Assembly: GCA_902527245.1 (NCBI GenBank)
Contig: CABZOI010000003.1
Location: 62,001-126,000, forward strand
Reading direction: 5' to 3'
Origin: an uncultured SAR92 cluster bacterium
Lineage (GTDB): Bacteria > Pseudomonadota > Gammaproteobacteria > Pseudomonadales > Porticoccaceae
Length of the DNA: 64,000 nt
In this document: positions 1 through 9,610 of the stretch, one piece after another
Layout: each line of letters starts with the position of its first letter
Numbering within the stretch: position 1 is the stretch's first letter
Made by a program: the position numbers and the translations under genes
Notes under the pieces: generated by a model
The model's database searches: none
Told to the model about the DNA's origin: nothing
Seen by the model: the letters and a program-made list of their open reading frames with translations, nothing else

Positions 1-1
1 T

Positions 2-733
2 CTCACCGCATTACCCAAAGATCTTTACATTCCACCTGACGCGCTAGAGGTTATTCTTGAAGCGTTTGAAGGACCCCTTGACTTACTGCTTTATTTAATT
101 CGCAGGCAGAATTTGAATATATTAGAGATTGATGTTGCAGAAATTTCAAGGCAGTACATGGGTTACATCGATCTAATGAAAACGATTCAGCTAGAAGTCG
201 CCTCAGATTATATGGTTATGTCAGCAATGCTTGCTGAAATTAAATCAAGAATGCTACTTCCCAAAAGAACAGAGGAAGATGACGAGGAGGATCCGCGTGC
301 TGAACTCATTCGTCGCCTTCAGGACTATGAAAGATTTAAATCTGCAGCTGAGGATCTTGACGAATTACCAAGGCTGGGTAGAGAGAATCAGACGATTTCA
401 GTGGTTTCACCGATGGAAAAGCCTGAGGTAGGTTATGTCTCGGTAGAGTTGAATGATCTGATTTTGGCTCTATCAGAGGTAATTTCTAGAGCAGAGATGT
501 TTGATTCGCATCAAATTCAGTTTGAAACTTTATCTACCAGAGAGAGAATGACCAGCATCCTAGATAAAGTAAGCGATGGGAAATTTTTCAAATTCGATCA
601 ATTATTTTCAGTTCAAGAAGGAAGACTGGGGGTAGTTGTTACATTTTTAGCAATCATGGAACTCATCAAGGAAAGATTAATCGATGTTGTCCAAAATGAA
701 ACTTTTGGATCGATTCACGTAAGGATAAGGTAG
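2..733 (+). CDS. scpA: Segregation and condensation protein A, 5' truncated by window edge
   Basis: ScpA is the kleisin subunit of the SMC-ScpAB condensin that compacts and segregates the nucleoid. The frame is open from base 2 with no start codon in the window. Upstream of the first internal ATG (113) it reads the family hallmark FEGPLDLLLYLIRRQNLNI, so the gene certainly begins before base 1 and only about 244 residues are visible. The C-terminal winged-helix part (KFFKFDQLFS, then VVVTFLAIMELIKERLI) is intact and ends in TAG at 731-733. The GTG start of scpB lies two bases later, indicating an operon and matched expression of the two partners. Confidence is high; only the N-terminus is unknown. 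Confidence 0.95.
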   Translation, partial: LTALPKDLYIPPDALEVILEAFEGPLDLLLYLIRRQNLNILEIDVAEISRQYMGYIDLMKTIQLEVASDYMVMSAMLAEIKSRMLLPKRTEEDDEEDPRAELIRRLQDYERFKSAAEDLDELPRLGRENQTISVVSPMEKPEVGYVSVELNDLILALSEVISRAEMFDSHQIQFETLSTRERMTSILDKVSDGKFFKFDQLFSVQEGRLGVVVTFLAIMELIKERLIDVVQNETFGSIHVRIR

Positions 734-735
734 TA

Positions 736-1374
736 GTGGACAGTCAGCTATTAAGGCAAATTATCGAAGGTGCAATCATCGTCTCAGAAAAGCCATTGGA
801 TATAGCAAATATTGAGAAGTTGTTTGACGAGGATGATAAACCTGAGAGAGAGGAGATTAGAGCAGCTTTGGATGACATTAGCTCGGAATGTAGAGGCAGG
901 GGTTTTGAATTAGTTCGAGTGGCGAGTGGTTATCGATTTCAGACTAAAGAAAGTTTAGCGAAGTGGGTAAATAGAGTTTGGGAGGCTAAACCTAAAAAGT
1001 TTTCTCGAGCGATGTTAGAGACACTGGCATTAATTGCTTACAGACAGCCAACCACCCGCGGTGACATTGAGTCAGTAAGGGGAGTAAGCGTGAGCTCAGA
1101 TATAATAAAGGTGCTGGAGGAGCGAGGATGGATACGAGTAGTTGGTCATCGGGATGTGCCTGGTAAGCCAGAACTACTTGCGACAACAAAAGCATTTTTA
1201 GATTATTTTAATTTAAAGAAATTGGATCAACTTCCTCCTCTATCTCAGCTCAAAGATTTCGCTGAGGTCGACCCTGTGATGGAGTTATCATTGAATTCTC
1301 ACTCCACTGAAAAACTAGATAGTAAGGCATTATCAGAAGATGGTAACGGAGAACCAGCTGTTAGTGCTGAATAA
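736..1374 (+). CDS. scpB: Segregation and condensation protein B
   Basis: ScpB is the winged-helix partner that dimerises and binds the ScpA linker in the SMC condensin. The 212-residue protein has the expected tandem winged-helix region; the motif AMLETLALIAYRQPTTRGDIESVRG (quoted in part: LALIAYRQPTTRGDIE, about residues 96-111) is diagnostic. The start is GTG at 736, two bases after the scpA stop, with AAGG at 727-730 as Shine-Dalgarno inside scpA. The C-terminal about 30 residues are acidic and serine-rich and probably disordered. rluB follows after 47 nt on the same strand, a common scpA-scpB-rluB arrangement. Confidence 0.94.
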   Translation: MDSQLLRQIIEGAIIVSEKPLDIANIEKLFDEDDKPEREEIRAALDDISSECRGRGFELVRVASGYRFQTKESLAKWVNRVWEAKPKKFSRAMLETLALIAYRQPTTRGDIESVRGVSVSSDIIKVLEERGWIRVVGHRDVPGKPELLATTKAFLDYFNLKKLDQLPPLSQLKDFAEVDPVMELSLNSHSTEKLDSKALSEDGNGEPAVSAE

Positions 1375-1421
1375 TTAGATCAGTTTTTAAGATTGATTTA
1401 TTAAATAGACCATACATTTAA

Positions 1422-2258
1422 ATGGATGAGAAATTACAAAAATTTTTAGCAAATCGAGGCTATGGATCCAGAAGACAAGTTGAGCAATGGATATCAGATG
1501 GAAGAGTAAGACTTAATAATTCAGTTGCTAAGATTGGTGACAGGGTTTCGATCAATGACTCTATATTTTTGGATAACAAAAAAGTTCGATCAAGAGAATT
1601 GGTTGAAACACACATTATTGTTTATAACAAACCAGAGGGATTAATTTCAACGACAAAAGATACAAGAGGCAGACCTCTTGTATTCGATAATCTCCCACCT
1701 CTTAAAAGAGGGAAATGGATTTCAGTTGGTAGATTAGATATTAACACCTCAGGATTAATGCTTTTTACTACGAATGGTGAGCTTGCTAACCGATTGATGC
1801 ATCCTAAATATAGTATAGACCGCAAATATCTTGTAAGAGTTTATGGAAAGGTTGAAAAGAAAAATATTGAAGCTTTAAAAAAGGGTATTTTGATTGGCGA
1901 TGAATACTCTAGGTTCAAGAATATAGAGTATAAAAATGAGGTTCTTAAAGATCAAGTAAGATTAAATAATTGGTTTCAAGTGACTCTTGGTAGTGGGAAG
2001 AATAGGGAAGTTCGGAGTTTGTGGGAATCTCAGGGTTTTGAAGTTAGCAGATTAAAGAGAATTAGTTATGGACCGGTGATCTTACCATCATTTGTGAGGC
2101 CGGGTAATTACTCCTATCTTTCAGAAAAGGAAGTTGCACAACTAGCTAACCTGGTAAATTTAAACATCGCCTTACGCAATGATCTAACTTTGCAAAAGAA
2201 ATCTCAAAGGAATGAACGGCGACTAAGATCCAAAGGTTCTAAGGTAAAAGTTAAATAA
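1422..2258 (+). CDS. rluB: 23S rRNA pseudouridine synthase, RluB/RsuA family
   Basis: Predicted to convert a uridine to pseudouridine in 23S rRNA (U2605 in E. coli numbering for RluB). An N-terminal S4 RNA-binding domain (about residues 2-60, KFLANRGYGSRRQVEQWI) precedes the RsuA/RluB catalytic domain. The motif GRLDINTSGLMLFT contains the catalytic aspartate, about D106. The 278-residue length and the basic, lysine/arginine-rich C-terminal tail fit RluB. Position directly after scpAB also favours RluB over RluE/RluF/RsuA, though the exact target cannot be proved from sequence. Its stop codon abuts the stop codon of the convergent yciK gene with no spacer. Confidence 0.88.
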   Translation: MDEKLQKFLANRGYGSRRQVEQWISDGRVRLNNSVAKIGDRVSINDSIFLDNKKVRSRELVETHIIVYNKPEGLISTTKDTRGRPLVFDNLPPLKRGKWISVGRLDINTSGLMLFTTNGELANRLMHPKYSIDRKYLVRVYGKVEKKNIEALKKGILIGDEYSRFKNIEYKNEVLKDQVRLNNWFQVTLGSGKNREVRSLWESQGFEVSRLKRISYGPVILPSFVRPGNYSYLSEKEVAQLANLVNLNIALRNDLTLQKKSQRNERRLRSKGSKVKVK

Positions 2259-3026
2259 TTAAGGTTTATCTTGAGAATTTAAACTTTGCCCTGATATGCA
2301 ATGACTGTCCGCACTCAAAAGGTAGATGTAAGGTAATATTACTTTTTCTGGGGTCGGCAAATTCCTAGGATTCTCCGCCGGGTACGCTTGTGCTCTCATT
2401 TTTGTTCTGGTGGCACCTGGATTAACTGCATTGAATCTTATTTTTGAGATATTCTCATGCTCCGATGCCCAAATTTGGACAAGAGCCTCCGTAGTAAATT
2501 TTGAAATCGCGTAGGCTCCCCAAAATGCCTTTGCTTTTCGCCCGACACTGGAGCTTGAGTATATTACAGATGCAGACTCAGATTTTTTAAGCACCGGTAT
2601 GAGGCACTGAGTCATCAAAAATTGAGACTTAAAATTTACTTGCATAACTTCATCTAACATCTTTTCAGAGTAGTCATCAAGTGAACTTAGATTTCCTAAA
2701 AGCGATGCATTCAACACAAGACCATCCAATTTGCCGAATTCCTTTTCGATTTTTTTCGTAAGGATTTGAAAATCGTCTTTTTTTGTACCAAGAAAGTCTG
2801 CAGGATATATCAATGGTTCCTTTAATCCCAATTCGAAAATTGATTGATAAAGTTTTTCAAGCTTAGCAATAGATCTTCCACAAATAATAACTGTCGCACC
2901 TAGCTCAGCACATTTCATCGAAAGCGCCGTTCCAATTCCTCCAGTTGATCCAGTGATTAATACTATCTTCTCGTCAAGTAAATTTTTAGCAGGCACGTAG
3001 TTAAAAGGCATTTTATGAAACAACAT
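2259..3026 (-). CDS. yciK: YciK-family short-chain dehydrogenase/reductase
   Basis: A classical SDR oxidoreductase of 255 residues, physiological substrate unknown. Visible features are the NAD(P)-binding TGSTGGIG (residues 25-32), the NAS motif (NASLLG, about 106-111), a catalytic serine in SSSSVG and the YxxxK pair (Y172/K176). The first ATG lies two bases after the upstream phosphatase stop, so the genes are co-transcribed; an alternative start is Met6. The order ubiG - HAD phosphatase - yciK is the one seen in pseudomonads, which is the main reason for the YciK name. The 3' end meets rluB tail to tail with no gap. Confidence 0.82.
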   Translation of the reverse strand: MLFHKMPFNYVPAKNLLDEKIVLITGSTGGIGTALSMKCAELGATVIICGRSIAKLEKLYQSIFELGLKEPLIYPADFLGTKKDDFQILTKKIEKEFGKLDGLVLNASLLGNLSSLDDYSEKMLDEVMQVNFKSQFLMTQCLIPVLKKSESASVIYSSSSVGRKAKAFWGAYAISKFTTEALVQIWASEHENISKIRFNAVNPGATRTKMRAQAYPAENPRNLPTPEKVILPYIYLLSADSHCISGQSLNSQDKP

Positions 3027-3028
3027 TT

Positions 3029-3697
3029 TTAGGGATGCTCTTTATGGAAAATGAAATCAAAGACATTTTCAGGTTTAGAAATTATAATATTAGCTCTCCA
3101 GTCCTCTATGTCCGTGTCCGCTTCCAAATATCCCCACTCAGCGGCGATTGTTGTCATTCCAGCTGCATTGCCGGACTGGATGTCTCTTAAATGATCTCCG
3201 ATGTAGACACAATCACACGGTTTTACTTCAACTTTTTGTGCAGCAAGCGTGAGTGGTTCAGGATCTGGTTTTGGATTCTTCGTATGCTCCGGACAGATTA
3301 TGACGGAGGCCCTCTGATGAAGTTTGAGTTTTTTGAGTAAATGTTCCGTGTACTTAATTGGTTTATTGGTCACAATTCCCCAGGGAATTTTATGCGTCTC
3401 GCAAGCATCTAGCACCAACTCTAGGCCATCAAAAATAGTAGTTTTTACCGCGATATTCTCATAATAAATTTCTAAATATTCTTTTTTTATTGCAGCGAAG
3501 TTTTCATGAGTGGAATCAATTTTGAAAGCTTTTTTTATCAAACCCTCTGATCCATTAGTAACACTACTTCTTATCTCTGATTCGGTGATAAGCGGCTTAT
3601 CATATTTTGAAAGTAAAAGATTCATAGAGAGAATAAAATCTGGTGCTGTATCCAAAAGCGTTCCGTCAAGATCGAATAAAACTGCTTTAAATAACAT
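3029..3697 (-). CDS. HAD-superfamily phosphatase, Gph/MupP type
   Basis: A 222-residue HAD hydrolase. Motif I is FDLDGT with nucleophile D9 and acid D11, motif II is the VTNKP stretch, and motif IV is IGDHLRD. Annotated homologues are called phosphoglycolate phosphatase (Gph). The gene directly between ubiG and yciK in Pseudomonas is MupP, N-acetylmuramic acid 6-phosphate phosphatase of peptidoglycan recycling, so that function is at least as likely here. The two cannot be separated by eye, and no symbol is given. It lies 14 nt after ubiG and 2 nt before yciK, in one minus-strand operon. The Shine-Dalgarno is weak. Confidence 0.82.
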   Translation of the reverse strand: MLFKAVLFDLDGTLLDTAPDFILSMNLLLSKYDKPLITESEIRSSVTNGSEGLIKKAFKIDSTHENFAAIKKEYLEIYYENIAVKTTIFDGLELVLDACETHKIPWGIVTNKPIKYTEHLLKKLKLHQRASVIICPEHTKNPKPDPEPLTLAAQKVEVKPCDCVYIGDHLRDIQSGNAAGMTTIAAEWGYLEADTDIEDWRANIIISKPENVFDFIFHKEHP

Positions 3698-3711
3698 TCG
3701 TTAAACCCAAT

Positions 3712-4449
3712 TTAGATTTTTTTTGCATACACCATATAGTTTATGTCGACATCATTTGAACTGATCGAGAATTTGTCATTAATGGGATTGTATGTTAAAC
3801 CAGACAAGTCAATGACTTCTAAATTTGACTCTCTAAGCCATTGGCATAATTCAGAGGGTTTGATAAGTTTTTCGTATTTATGTGTTCCTTTTGGCAAAAG
3901 ATTCAAGATATATTCACCGCCCAAAATAGCTCCAAGATAGGACTTGATATTTCTGTTAATTGTTGACAGGAAAAGTTCTCCATCAGGCTTTAAAAGGGAG
4001 ACGCAGGATTTGATAATGGACGGTGGATTAGGAACATGCTCAAGCATTTCCATGCAAGTAATGGTATCAAAACTTTCTTTATGGGCTTCAGCGAATGCTT
4101 CAATCGTAGACCTTTCATAATTTATACTTAAATTTGATTCAAGCATATGTAATTTTGCAATCTCCAGCAGTGATTCTGCCATGTCTATCCCAGTTACATC
4201 GGCGCCCCTAAATGCCATAGACTCAGATAGAATTCCAGCACCACAACCTACGTCTAAAAGTTGCTTCTCCGCAACGTTTGTATGCGAATCGATCCAGTTA
4301 GACCGTAAAGGATTTATTTTATGAAGTGATTTAAACTCACCGTTTAGATCCCACCATTTAGAAGCAAGTTGATTAAACTTTTTGATTTCTGTTTCGTCAA
4401 TGTTATTGTTATCAACAGTTTCTTTTTTCATTTTTTTGTAGATATTCAC
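3712..4449 (-). CDS. ubiG: Ubiquinone biosynthesis O-methyltransferase UbiG
   Basis: SAM-dependent methyltransferase that performs both O-methylation steps of ubiquinone synthesis. The N-terminal FNQLASKWWDLNGEFKSLHKINPLR is typical of UbiG (quoted in part: ASKWWDLNGEFKSLHKINP), followed by the SAM motif LLDVGCGAGILSE and the post-motif CMEMLEHVPNP. Length of 245 residues fits. The upstream-most start is GTG at 4449, overlapping the amidohydrolase stop as GTGA; ATG at 4431 (Met7) is an alternative, and neither has a good Shine-Dalgarno. With ispB at 45845 it is the second quinone-pathway gene in the window. Confidence 0.93.
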   Translation of the reverse strand: MNIYKKMKKETVDNNNIDETEIKKFNQLASKWWDLNGEFKSLHKINPLRSNWIDSHTNVAEKQLLDVGCGAGILSESMAFRGADVTGIDMAESLLEIAKLHMLESNLSINYERSTIEAFAEAHKESFDTITCMEMLEHVPNPPSIIKSCVSLLKPDGELFLSTINRNIKSYLGAILGGEYILNLLPKGTHKYEKLIKPSELCQWLRESNLEVIDLSGLTYNPINDKFSISSNDVDINYMVYAKKI

Positions 4450-5729
4450 TCTTTATTGTTTAGCCATCTTTCAACTATGGTATTGACGGTACTTATAGGT
4501 ATTCTGTTTACTGATTGATCTCGCATTAGGTTTTCTCCCTTACTCCAGCTATGACTTATTTTTTTCTCTATTTCAGAAAAAATAATCCTTTCTGGTTGTT
4601 GATCGAGCGACAACCCAAGCATTTGGTCCAAATTAATCGCGATTATATCCGCATCTTTACCTTGCTCTAAGCTACCTATTTGTGACTCCCAACCGAATGC
4701 CCTGGCTCCATTAATAGTTGCCATTCTGATTAGTTGATGTGCAAGTAAATCTGAATCAGGACTTAGATTAATCCTCGCCAAGATTCCAGTTACTTTCATT
4801 AATTCGAATACATCTAACGTGGAAAATTTATTCGTATTCGCAGTTGCAAATGAAAAGTTTGGATTGTTTCCCTCAAGTTGAAAAAGTGTTTTGAAATATT
4901 CATCGGGATATCTTGTTGTCAAAGGTGTATGCAGAACCTTGCAGTTATATCGTTTTAAAGTACAACATAAATCATCAGTTATACTTTCGATTCCACTCAG
5001 TTGAGTTTGCTCGTTAAGAACTCCTGCGCTTTCGAGTGAGTCTACAATAAATTTCACATCAGCATTATTATGAAAGACAATATTAATAGGCATCTCAAGT
5101 TCGTTGGCATACTTTGCAGTGATAGATAATTGTTCACTTTTTACTAAATCATTTTGGTCAATCGAAAAAGCAAATTTTAAGGTTGATAAATCTTTATATT
5201 TGTCTCTTATCGATAGACCAAGTCGAAGATAATCTCCAAATTCTTTTGCGTAGTTGCTCTTTTTATTTTGTAGAACTAAACCTACTTGTAGTTTTATTCC
5301 AATCGATTTTGCTGCTGAAATCATTGCTTCTGGAAATATGACATTATGTCCAAAGCATGTGATACCTTTCCTCACCAGTTCGTGAATTCCAACAACACAA
5401 GCATCAAAGACAAAATTCTCATCTAATATTGAGTCTTGAATAGTTTTTATCGAACCATGTTCTGGAGCCACACTCTCGTTAATTTGGAGAATTTTCAATA
5501 AATTTTGAGTTATTTGTGCATCACAGTTAATAAATCCTGGAAGAAGTAAGTGATTCTGCAAAAACTCCTCTTCTTTTGGATACCAATTCGATTGAATTTC
5601 TTTTGTAGGTCCAATTGCGACGATTCTGCCTTTGTCTATCGCCAAAGAATAATCTTGTAAGACCATATTTTTGGGGATTACTGGAATTACAAATTTACTA
5701 TGAATTATTAAATCAATTTGAGATTTCAT
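4446..5729 (-). CDS. Amidohydrolase-superfamily protein (MtaD/TRZ-ATZ relative) lacking metal ligands
   Basis: The 427-residue protein follows the MtaD/SAH-deaminase fold: LLPGFIN near residue 62-68, GITCFGHNVIFPEA near 122, MATINGARAFGWESQIGSLEQGKDADIIAIN near 336-366 (key parts MATINGARAFG and GSLEQGKDADI). Active members carry an HxH pair after LLPGxIN, a HxxE motif, a later His and an Asp. Here the HxH position reads D70-A-Q72, the HxxE position reads V218-F-H-N221, the third His is about G246, and the GTDG aspartate position is about A297 in FATANTN. All expected metal and catalytic residues are therefore gone, although the reading frame is intact. The same locus in pseudomonads holds an active 5'-methylthioadenosine/SAH deaminase. 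I infer a pseudoenzyme or a decaying gene. It heads the ubiG operon. Confidence 0.8.
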   Translation of the reverse strand: MKSQIDLIIHSKFVIPVIPKNMVLQDYSLAIDKGRIVAIGPTKEIQSNWYPKEEEFLQNHLLLPGFINCDAQITQNLLKILQINESVAPEHGSIKTIQDSILDENFVFDACVVGIHELVRKGITCFGHNVIFPEAMISAAKSIGIKLQVGLVLQNKKSNYAKEFGDYLRLGLSIRDKYKDLSTLKFAFSIDQNDLVKSEQLSITAKYANELEMPINIVFHNNADVKFIVDSLESAGVLNEQTQLSGIESITDDLCCTLKRYNCKVLHTPLTTRYPDEYFKTLFQLEGNNPNFSFATANTNKFSTLDVFELMKVTGILARINLSPDSDLLAHQLIRMATINGARAFGWESQIGSLEQGKDADIIAINLDQMLGLSLDQQPERIIFSEIEKKISHSWSKGENLMRDQSVNRIPISTVNTIVERWLNNKE

Positions 5730-5828
5730 TGTTAAATTTTAGCCTCGTTCTCCAAATTATAGCTTTTTTGTGGTTGTAACTGTCACAAATATTGTTGATG
5801 CATAAAAACACCATATTTCACTAGTTTA

Positions 5829-5837
5829 TGTTAAGAT
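5829..5837 (+). promoter_or_regulatory. Possible extended -10 upstream of gyrA
   Basis: TGTTAAGAT reads as an extended -10 element (TG, one base, TAAGAT) about 90 nt before the gyrA ATG. No convincing -35 lies 16-18 nt upstream. The 200-nt spacer 5730-5929 separates gyrA from the divergent amidohydrolase and must hold both promoters; I see nothing else in it with certainty. Confidence 0.25.
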
Positions 5838-5929
5838 GTTCATTGGAAAACGCGCTCGTTTTAGACACAAAAAACTATAAAAATTAAACGAGTAGAACAG
5901 TGCAAAATTCTCCCGGGGATGAACAGTAA

Positions 5930-8503
5930 ATGTCAGAACTTGCAAAAGAAATTGTACCAGTCAATATCGAAGATGAGTTAAAACAATCGTATCTTGATTA
6001 TGCAATGAGTGTAATTGTGGGCAGGGCGCTGCCAGATGTTCGTGACGGACTTAAGCCTGTCCACAGAAGAGTTTTGTATGCGATGAGCGAACTTGGTAAT
6101 TCATGGAATAAACCGTACAAAAAATCTGCAAGGGTGGTTGGTGATGTAATCGGTAAGTATCATCCTCATGGCGATTCCGCTGTTTATGAAACGATTGTCA
6201 GAATGGCGCAACCATTCTCGCTACGCTACATGCTGGTTGATGGTCAAGGAAACTTTGGTTCTGTTGACGGCGATCGCGCTGCGGCGATGAGGTACACCGA
6301 AATCAGAATGACAAAAATGGCTCATGCGCTGCTGGAAGATCTAGAAAAAGACACAGTCGAATTTAATCCAAATTATGATGAAACAGAATCGATACCGCAA
6401 ACGCTCCCTACAAAAGTACCCAATCTGCTAGTCAATGGTTCATCAGGAATTGCGGTAGGTATGGCAACAAATATCCCTCCGCATAACCTCAAAGAGATTA
6501 TAGAGGGATGTTTGGCTTTGATTGAAAATAGCGAAATTGAGATCGATGAATTAATGCAAATAATACCTGGCCCAGATTTTCCAACAGGTGCGATTATCAA
6601 TGGTAGAGCAGGCATAGTTGAAGCATATAAAACTGGTAGGGGACGAATCTATGTCAGAGCAAAAGCTGATGTGGAGGTGAATGAGCAAACAAATAAAGAA
6701 AGCATAATCGTTACTGAAATTCCATATCAATTAAACAAGTCACGACTTATCGAGAAAATTGCCGAGTTAGTGAAGGATAAAAAGATTGAGGGCATTTCTG
6801 AACTTCGTGATGAGTCAGACAAAGATGGCATGAGAATAGTTATCGAGTTAAGACGCGGAGAAGTAACTGATGTTGTGCTTAATAATCTTTATGCCCAGAC
6901 TCAAATGCAAAGCGTGTTCGGGATAAATATAGTTGCCCTTGTTGATGATCAACCGAAAATATTAAATTTAAAACAGGTCTTGGAGGCGTTTATCCGTCAT
7001 CGACAAGAGGTGGTTACGCGAAGAACACTGTTTCTAATGAGAAAAGCGAGAGACCGAGCTCATAGCTTAGAGGGTTTTGCAGTTGCGCTAGCAAATATCG
7101 ATGAGATCATACAAATTATTAAACAGTCAGCAACGGCTGCAGATGCAAGGGAGAAATTAGTATCCAAAACTTGGTTGCCAGGAGATAACATTTCGAAGAT
7201 GCTAAGTAAACTTGAGCCTGGCATTGCCAGGCCTGAATGGCTTGATGAGAAATATGGATTGAAGAATAAAAAATACAAAATCTCGCCCGAGCAAGCGAAG
7301 GATATTTTAGAGTTAAGATTGAATAGGCTCACGGGTATGGAGCATGAAAAAATAATCGAAGAGTTTCATGAAAAGTTAGAGGAGATTGCGACTTACCAAA
7401 ATATTTTGGGAAATTCGGATGTCTTAATGGATGTTATTAAAACTGAGCTTTTGGAAGTTAAAGAGGAGTTTGGTGATGATAGAAGGACTGAAATTTGCGA
7501 ATCAGCTCACGATTTAACGCTAGAAGATTTAATCACAGAGGAGGAGAGGGTTGTAACAATATCTAATGGAGGATATGCCAAGACTCAACCATTGGATGAT
7601 TATCAGGCTCAAAGAAGGGGTGGAATGGGTAAATCGGCAACAGCTGTGAAAGATGAAGATTTCGTAGAGCATCTATTAATAGCTAGCACGCACTCTACGA
7701 TCTTGTGTTTTACAAATTTAGGTAAAGTTTATTGGCTTAAAGTTTATCAAATCCCATTGGCAAGCAGAAATGCGCGTGGTAGACCAGTCGTTAATTTATT
7801 ACCTCTAGATGAAGAGGAGAGTATTAGCTCAATACTACCTATTGATGAATATTCTGATGATAAATTTATTATTATGTCCACTGCCAATGGCACTATCAAA
7901 AAGACTAATCTTCAAGCATTTTCTAGGCCAAGAAGTGTAGGATTGCGCGCCGTTGATCTTGCTGAGGGTGATTACCTTGTTGGTACCGCAATAGTTGATG
8001 GAACCAAAGATATTATGTTGCTCAGTTCTGAAGGGAAAGCAGTTCGTTTCAAGGAGACCGACGTCCGATCGATGGGAAGAACCGCGAAAGGTGTCAGAGG
8101 CATGCGTCTCGATCCTGAGCACAAAATTATTTCGATGCTTATTCCGAGTGAGGGAGGATTGTTGCTAGCAGTCTGCCAGAATGGTTTTGGTAAAAGAACT
8201 CAATTGAAGGAATTTCCTACAAAAGGTCGAGGCGGTAAAGGGATGATTGCGATCCAAACAAGTGAGAGAAATGGTCCTTTAGTTGGAGCGACTCAGTTAT
8301 TTGCTGGCGATGAAATAATGTTGATTTCAGATCAGGGTACAATGGTGAGGACAAGAGGTGATGAAGTATCCATAGTAGGACGAAATACACAGGGAGTTCT
8401 TATTATTCGTCTGAAAGAAAACGAAAAGTTAGTCAGAATAGCGCGGATATCTGAACCATCTGAAGATGATTCTGAGACTAGCGAAGATGGAACAAATGAT
8501 TGA
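5930..8503 (+). CDS. gyrA: DNA gyrase subunit A
   Basis: Cleavage/religation subunit of DNA gyrase, the type II topoisomerase that introduces negative supercoils. At 857 residues it is close to typical length. The N-terminal winged-helix/tower domain has the catalytic tyrosine Y122 in [10 protein letters not shown]. The quinolone-resistance region reads GDSAVYE, that is S83 (susceptible-type) and E87 (acidic residue kept, Asp in E. coli). The GyrA box is QRRGGMG in the C-terminal beta-pinwheel domain, and the C-terminus is acidic. The stop TGA (8501-8503) is followed immediately by the pheA ATG, with no serC between them as is usual in pseudomonads. Confidence 0.98.
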   Translation: MSELAKEIVPVNIEDELKQSYLDYAMSVIVGRALPDVRDGLKPVHRRVLYAMSELGNSWNKPYKKSARVVGDVIGKYHPHGDSAVYETIVRMAQPFSLRYMLVDGQGNFGSVDGDRAAAMRYTEIRMTKMAHALLEDLEKDTVEFNPNYDETESIPQTLPTKVPNLLVNGSSGIAVGMATNIPPHNLKEIIEGCLALIENSEIEIDELMQIIPGPDFPTGAIINGRAGIVEAYKTGRGRIYVRAKADVEVNEQTNKESIIVTEIPYQLNKSRLIEKIAELVKDKKIEGISELRDESDKDGMRIVIELRRGEVTDVVLNNLYAQTQMQSVFGINIVALVDDQPKILNLKQVLEAFIRHRQEVVTRRTLFLMRKARDRAHSLEGFAVALANIDEIIQIIKQSATAADAREKLVSKTWLPGDNISKMLSKLEPGIARPEWLDEKYGLKNKKYKISPEQAKDILELRLNRLTGMEHEKIIEEFHEKLEEIATYQNILGNSDVLMDVIKTELLEVKEEFGDDRRTEICESAHDLTLEDLITEEERVVTISNGGYAKTQPLDDYQAQRRGGMGKSATAVKDEDFVEHLLIASTHSTILCFTNLGKVYWLKVYQIPLASRNARGRPVVNLLPLDEEESISSILPIDEYSDDKFIIMSTANGTIKKTNLQAFSRPRSVGLRAVDLAEGDYLVGTAIVDGTKDIMLLSSEGKAVRFKETDVRSMGRTAKGVRGMRLDPEHKIISMLIPSEGGLLLAVCQNGFGKRTQLKEFPTKGRGGKGMIAIQTSERNGPLVGATQLFAGDEIMLISDQGTMVRTRGDEVSIVGRNTQGVLIIRLKENEKLVRIARISEPSEDDSETSEDGTND

Positions 8504-9589
8504 ATGAGTGAAGAAGATCCTTTAAAGGTTATCCGTGAGAAAATTGACAAAGTAGATTTGCAAATTATGAGTTTTGTGAGCAAGCGAGCAAAACTGGCAA
8601 AAGATGTGGCGGCCATAAAGAAGAGACTGGGTGACAAGAACTTCTATCGACCAGAGCGTGAATCGCAGGTCCTCCGAAAAATCATGGAACTCAATGATGG
8701 TACGATAAACAACGAGGATATGGCTGGCTTGTTTCGGCAGATAATGTCTATTTGTTTGTCGCTTGAGCAACCGGTTAAAGTTGCTTATCTCGGTCCAGAG
8801 GGAACTTTTACTCAGGAGGCTGCTTTAAAACATTTTGGCAGCCATGCAACAACGGTGCCTAAGCAGGCCATCGATGAAGTTTTTCGAGAGGTGCTGTCTG
8901 GCGCTTGTCAGTATGGCGTTGTTCCTGTAGAAAATTCCACTGAGGGAGTGATTACGCATACCTTGGATAGCTTTATTGATTCATCGATAAAGATATGTGG
9001 TGAGATTGAGCTTCGCATTCATCATCATTTTATGATTGGCGATAACACAAAGGTCCAGAATATTACGCGTGTATATTCGCATGCACAATCATTGGCTCAA
9101 TGCAGGAAATGGTTGAATTCAAACTTCCCCAATATTGAGAGAGTTGCAGTGGCAAGCAATGGAGATGCCGCAAAAAGAGTTGAAGGAGAATGGAACTCTG
9201 CAGTTATTGCTGGCGACATGTGCAGCGATTTATATAAATTGCAAAAATTGTGGGAAAAAATTGAGGATAGGCCAGACAATTCAACAAGATTCTTGGTAAT
9301 AGGAATGGAAGATATACCATCAAGTGGAGATGATCTTTCTTCTATTGTTGTGTCTGTAAAGAATAAGCCCGGAGCACTCCATGATCTTCTAGAGCCATTT
9401 CAGCGGCACTCAATTGATTTAACCAGGTTGGAGTCAAGACCTTCCAGAAATAGTAAATGGTCATATGTATTTTTTATGGACTTCGTTGGTCATATCGAAC
9501 AACAGTCAGTTAAAAATGTTATTGCTGAAATACAACAACAAGCAGCTGATATAAAAATTCTTGGTTCATATCCAAGAGCCGTTATGTAA
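8504..9589 (+). CDS. pheA: Bifunctional chorismate mutase / prephenate dehydratase (P-protein)
   Basis: Converts chorismate to prephenate and then phenylpyruvate in phenylalanine synthesis. Domain order over 361 residues: AroQ chorismate mutase (about 5-90, with RxKLAxDVAxIKK), prephenate dehydratase (about 93-270, VAYLGPEGTFTQEAA, VPVENSTEGVITHTLD, and the STRFLVIG threonine/phenylalanine motif), then an ACT regulatory domain (about 280-355) with GALHDLLEPF and ESRPSR, the site that binds phenylalanine for feedback inhibition. ATG follows the gyrA stop with zero spacing; ribosomes probably reinitiate or use an AGCGAAGATGG-type site inside gyrA. tyrA-aroA follows after 21 nt. Confidence 0.97.
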   Translation: MSEEDPLKVIREKIDKVDLQIMSFVSKRAKLAKDVAAIKKRLGDKNFYRPERESQVLRKIMELNDGTINNEDMAGLFRQIMSICLSLEQPVKVAYLGPEGTFTQEAALKHFGSHATTVPKQAIDEVFREVLSGACQYGVVPVENSTEGVITHTLDSFIDSSIKICGEIELRIHHHFMIGDNTKVQNITRVYSHAQSLAQCRKWLNSNFPNIERVAVASNGDAAKRVEGEWNSAVIAGDMCSDLYKLQKLWEKIEDRPDNSTRFLVIGMEDIPSSGDDLSSIVVSVKNKPGALHDLLEPFQRHSIDLTRLESRPSRNSKWSYVFFMDFVGHIEQQSVKNVIAEIQQQAADIKILGSYPRAVM

Positions 9590-9610
9590 TCCTCACGATC
9601 GAGCAACATC

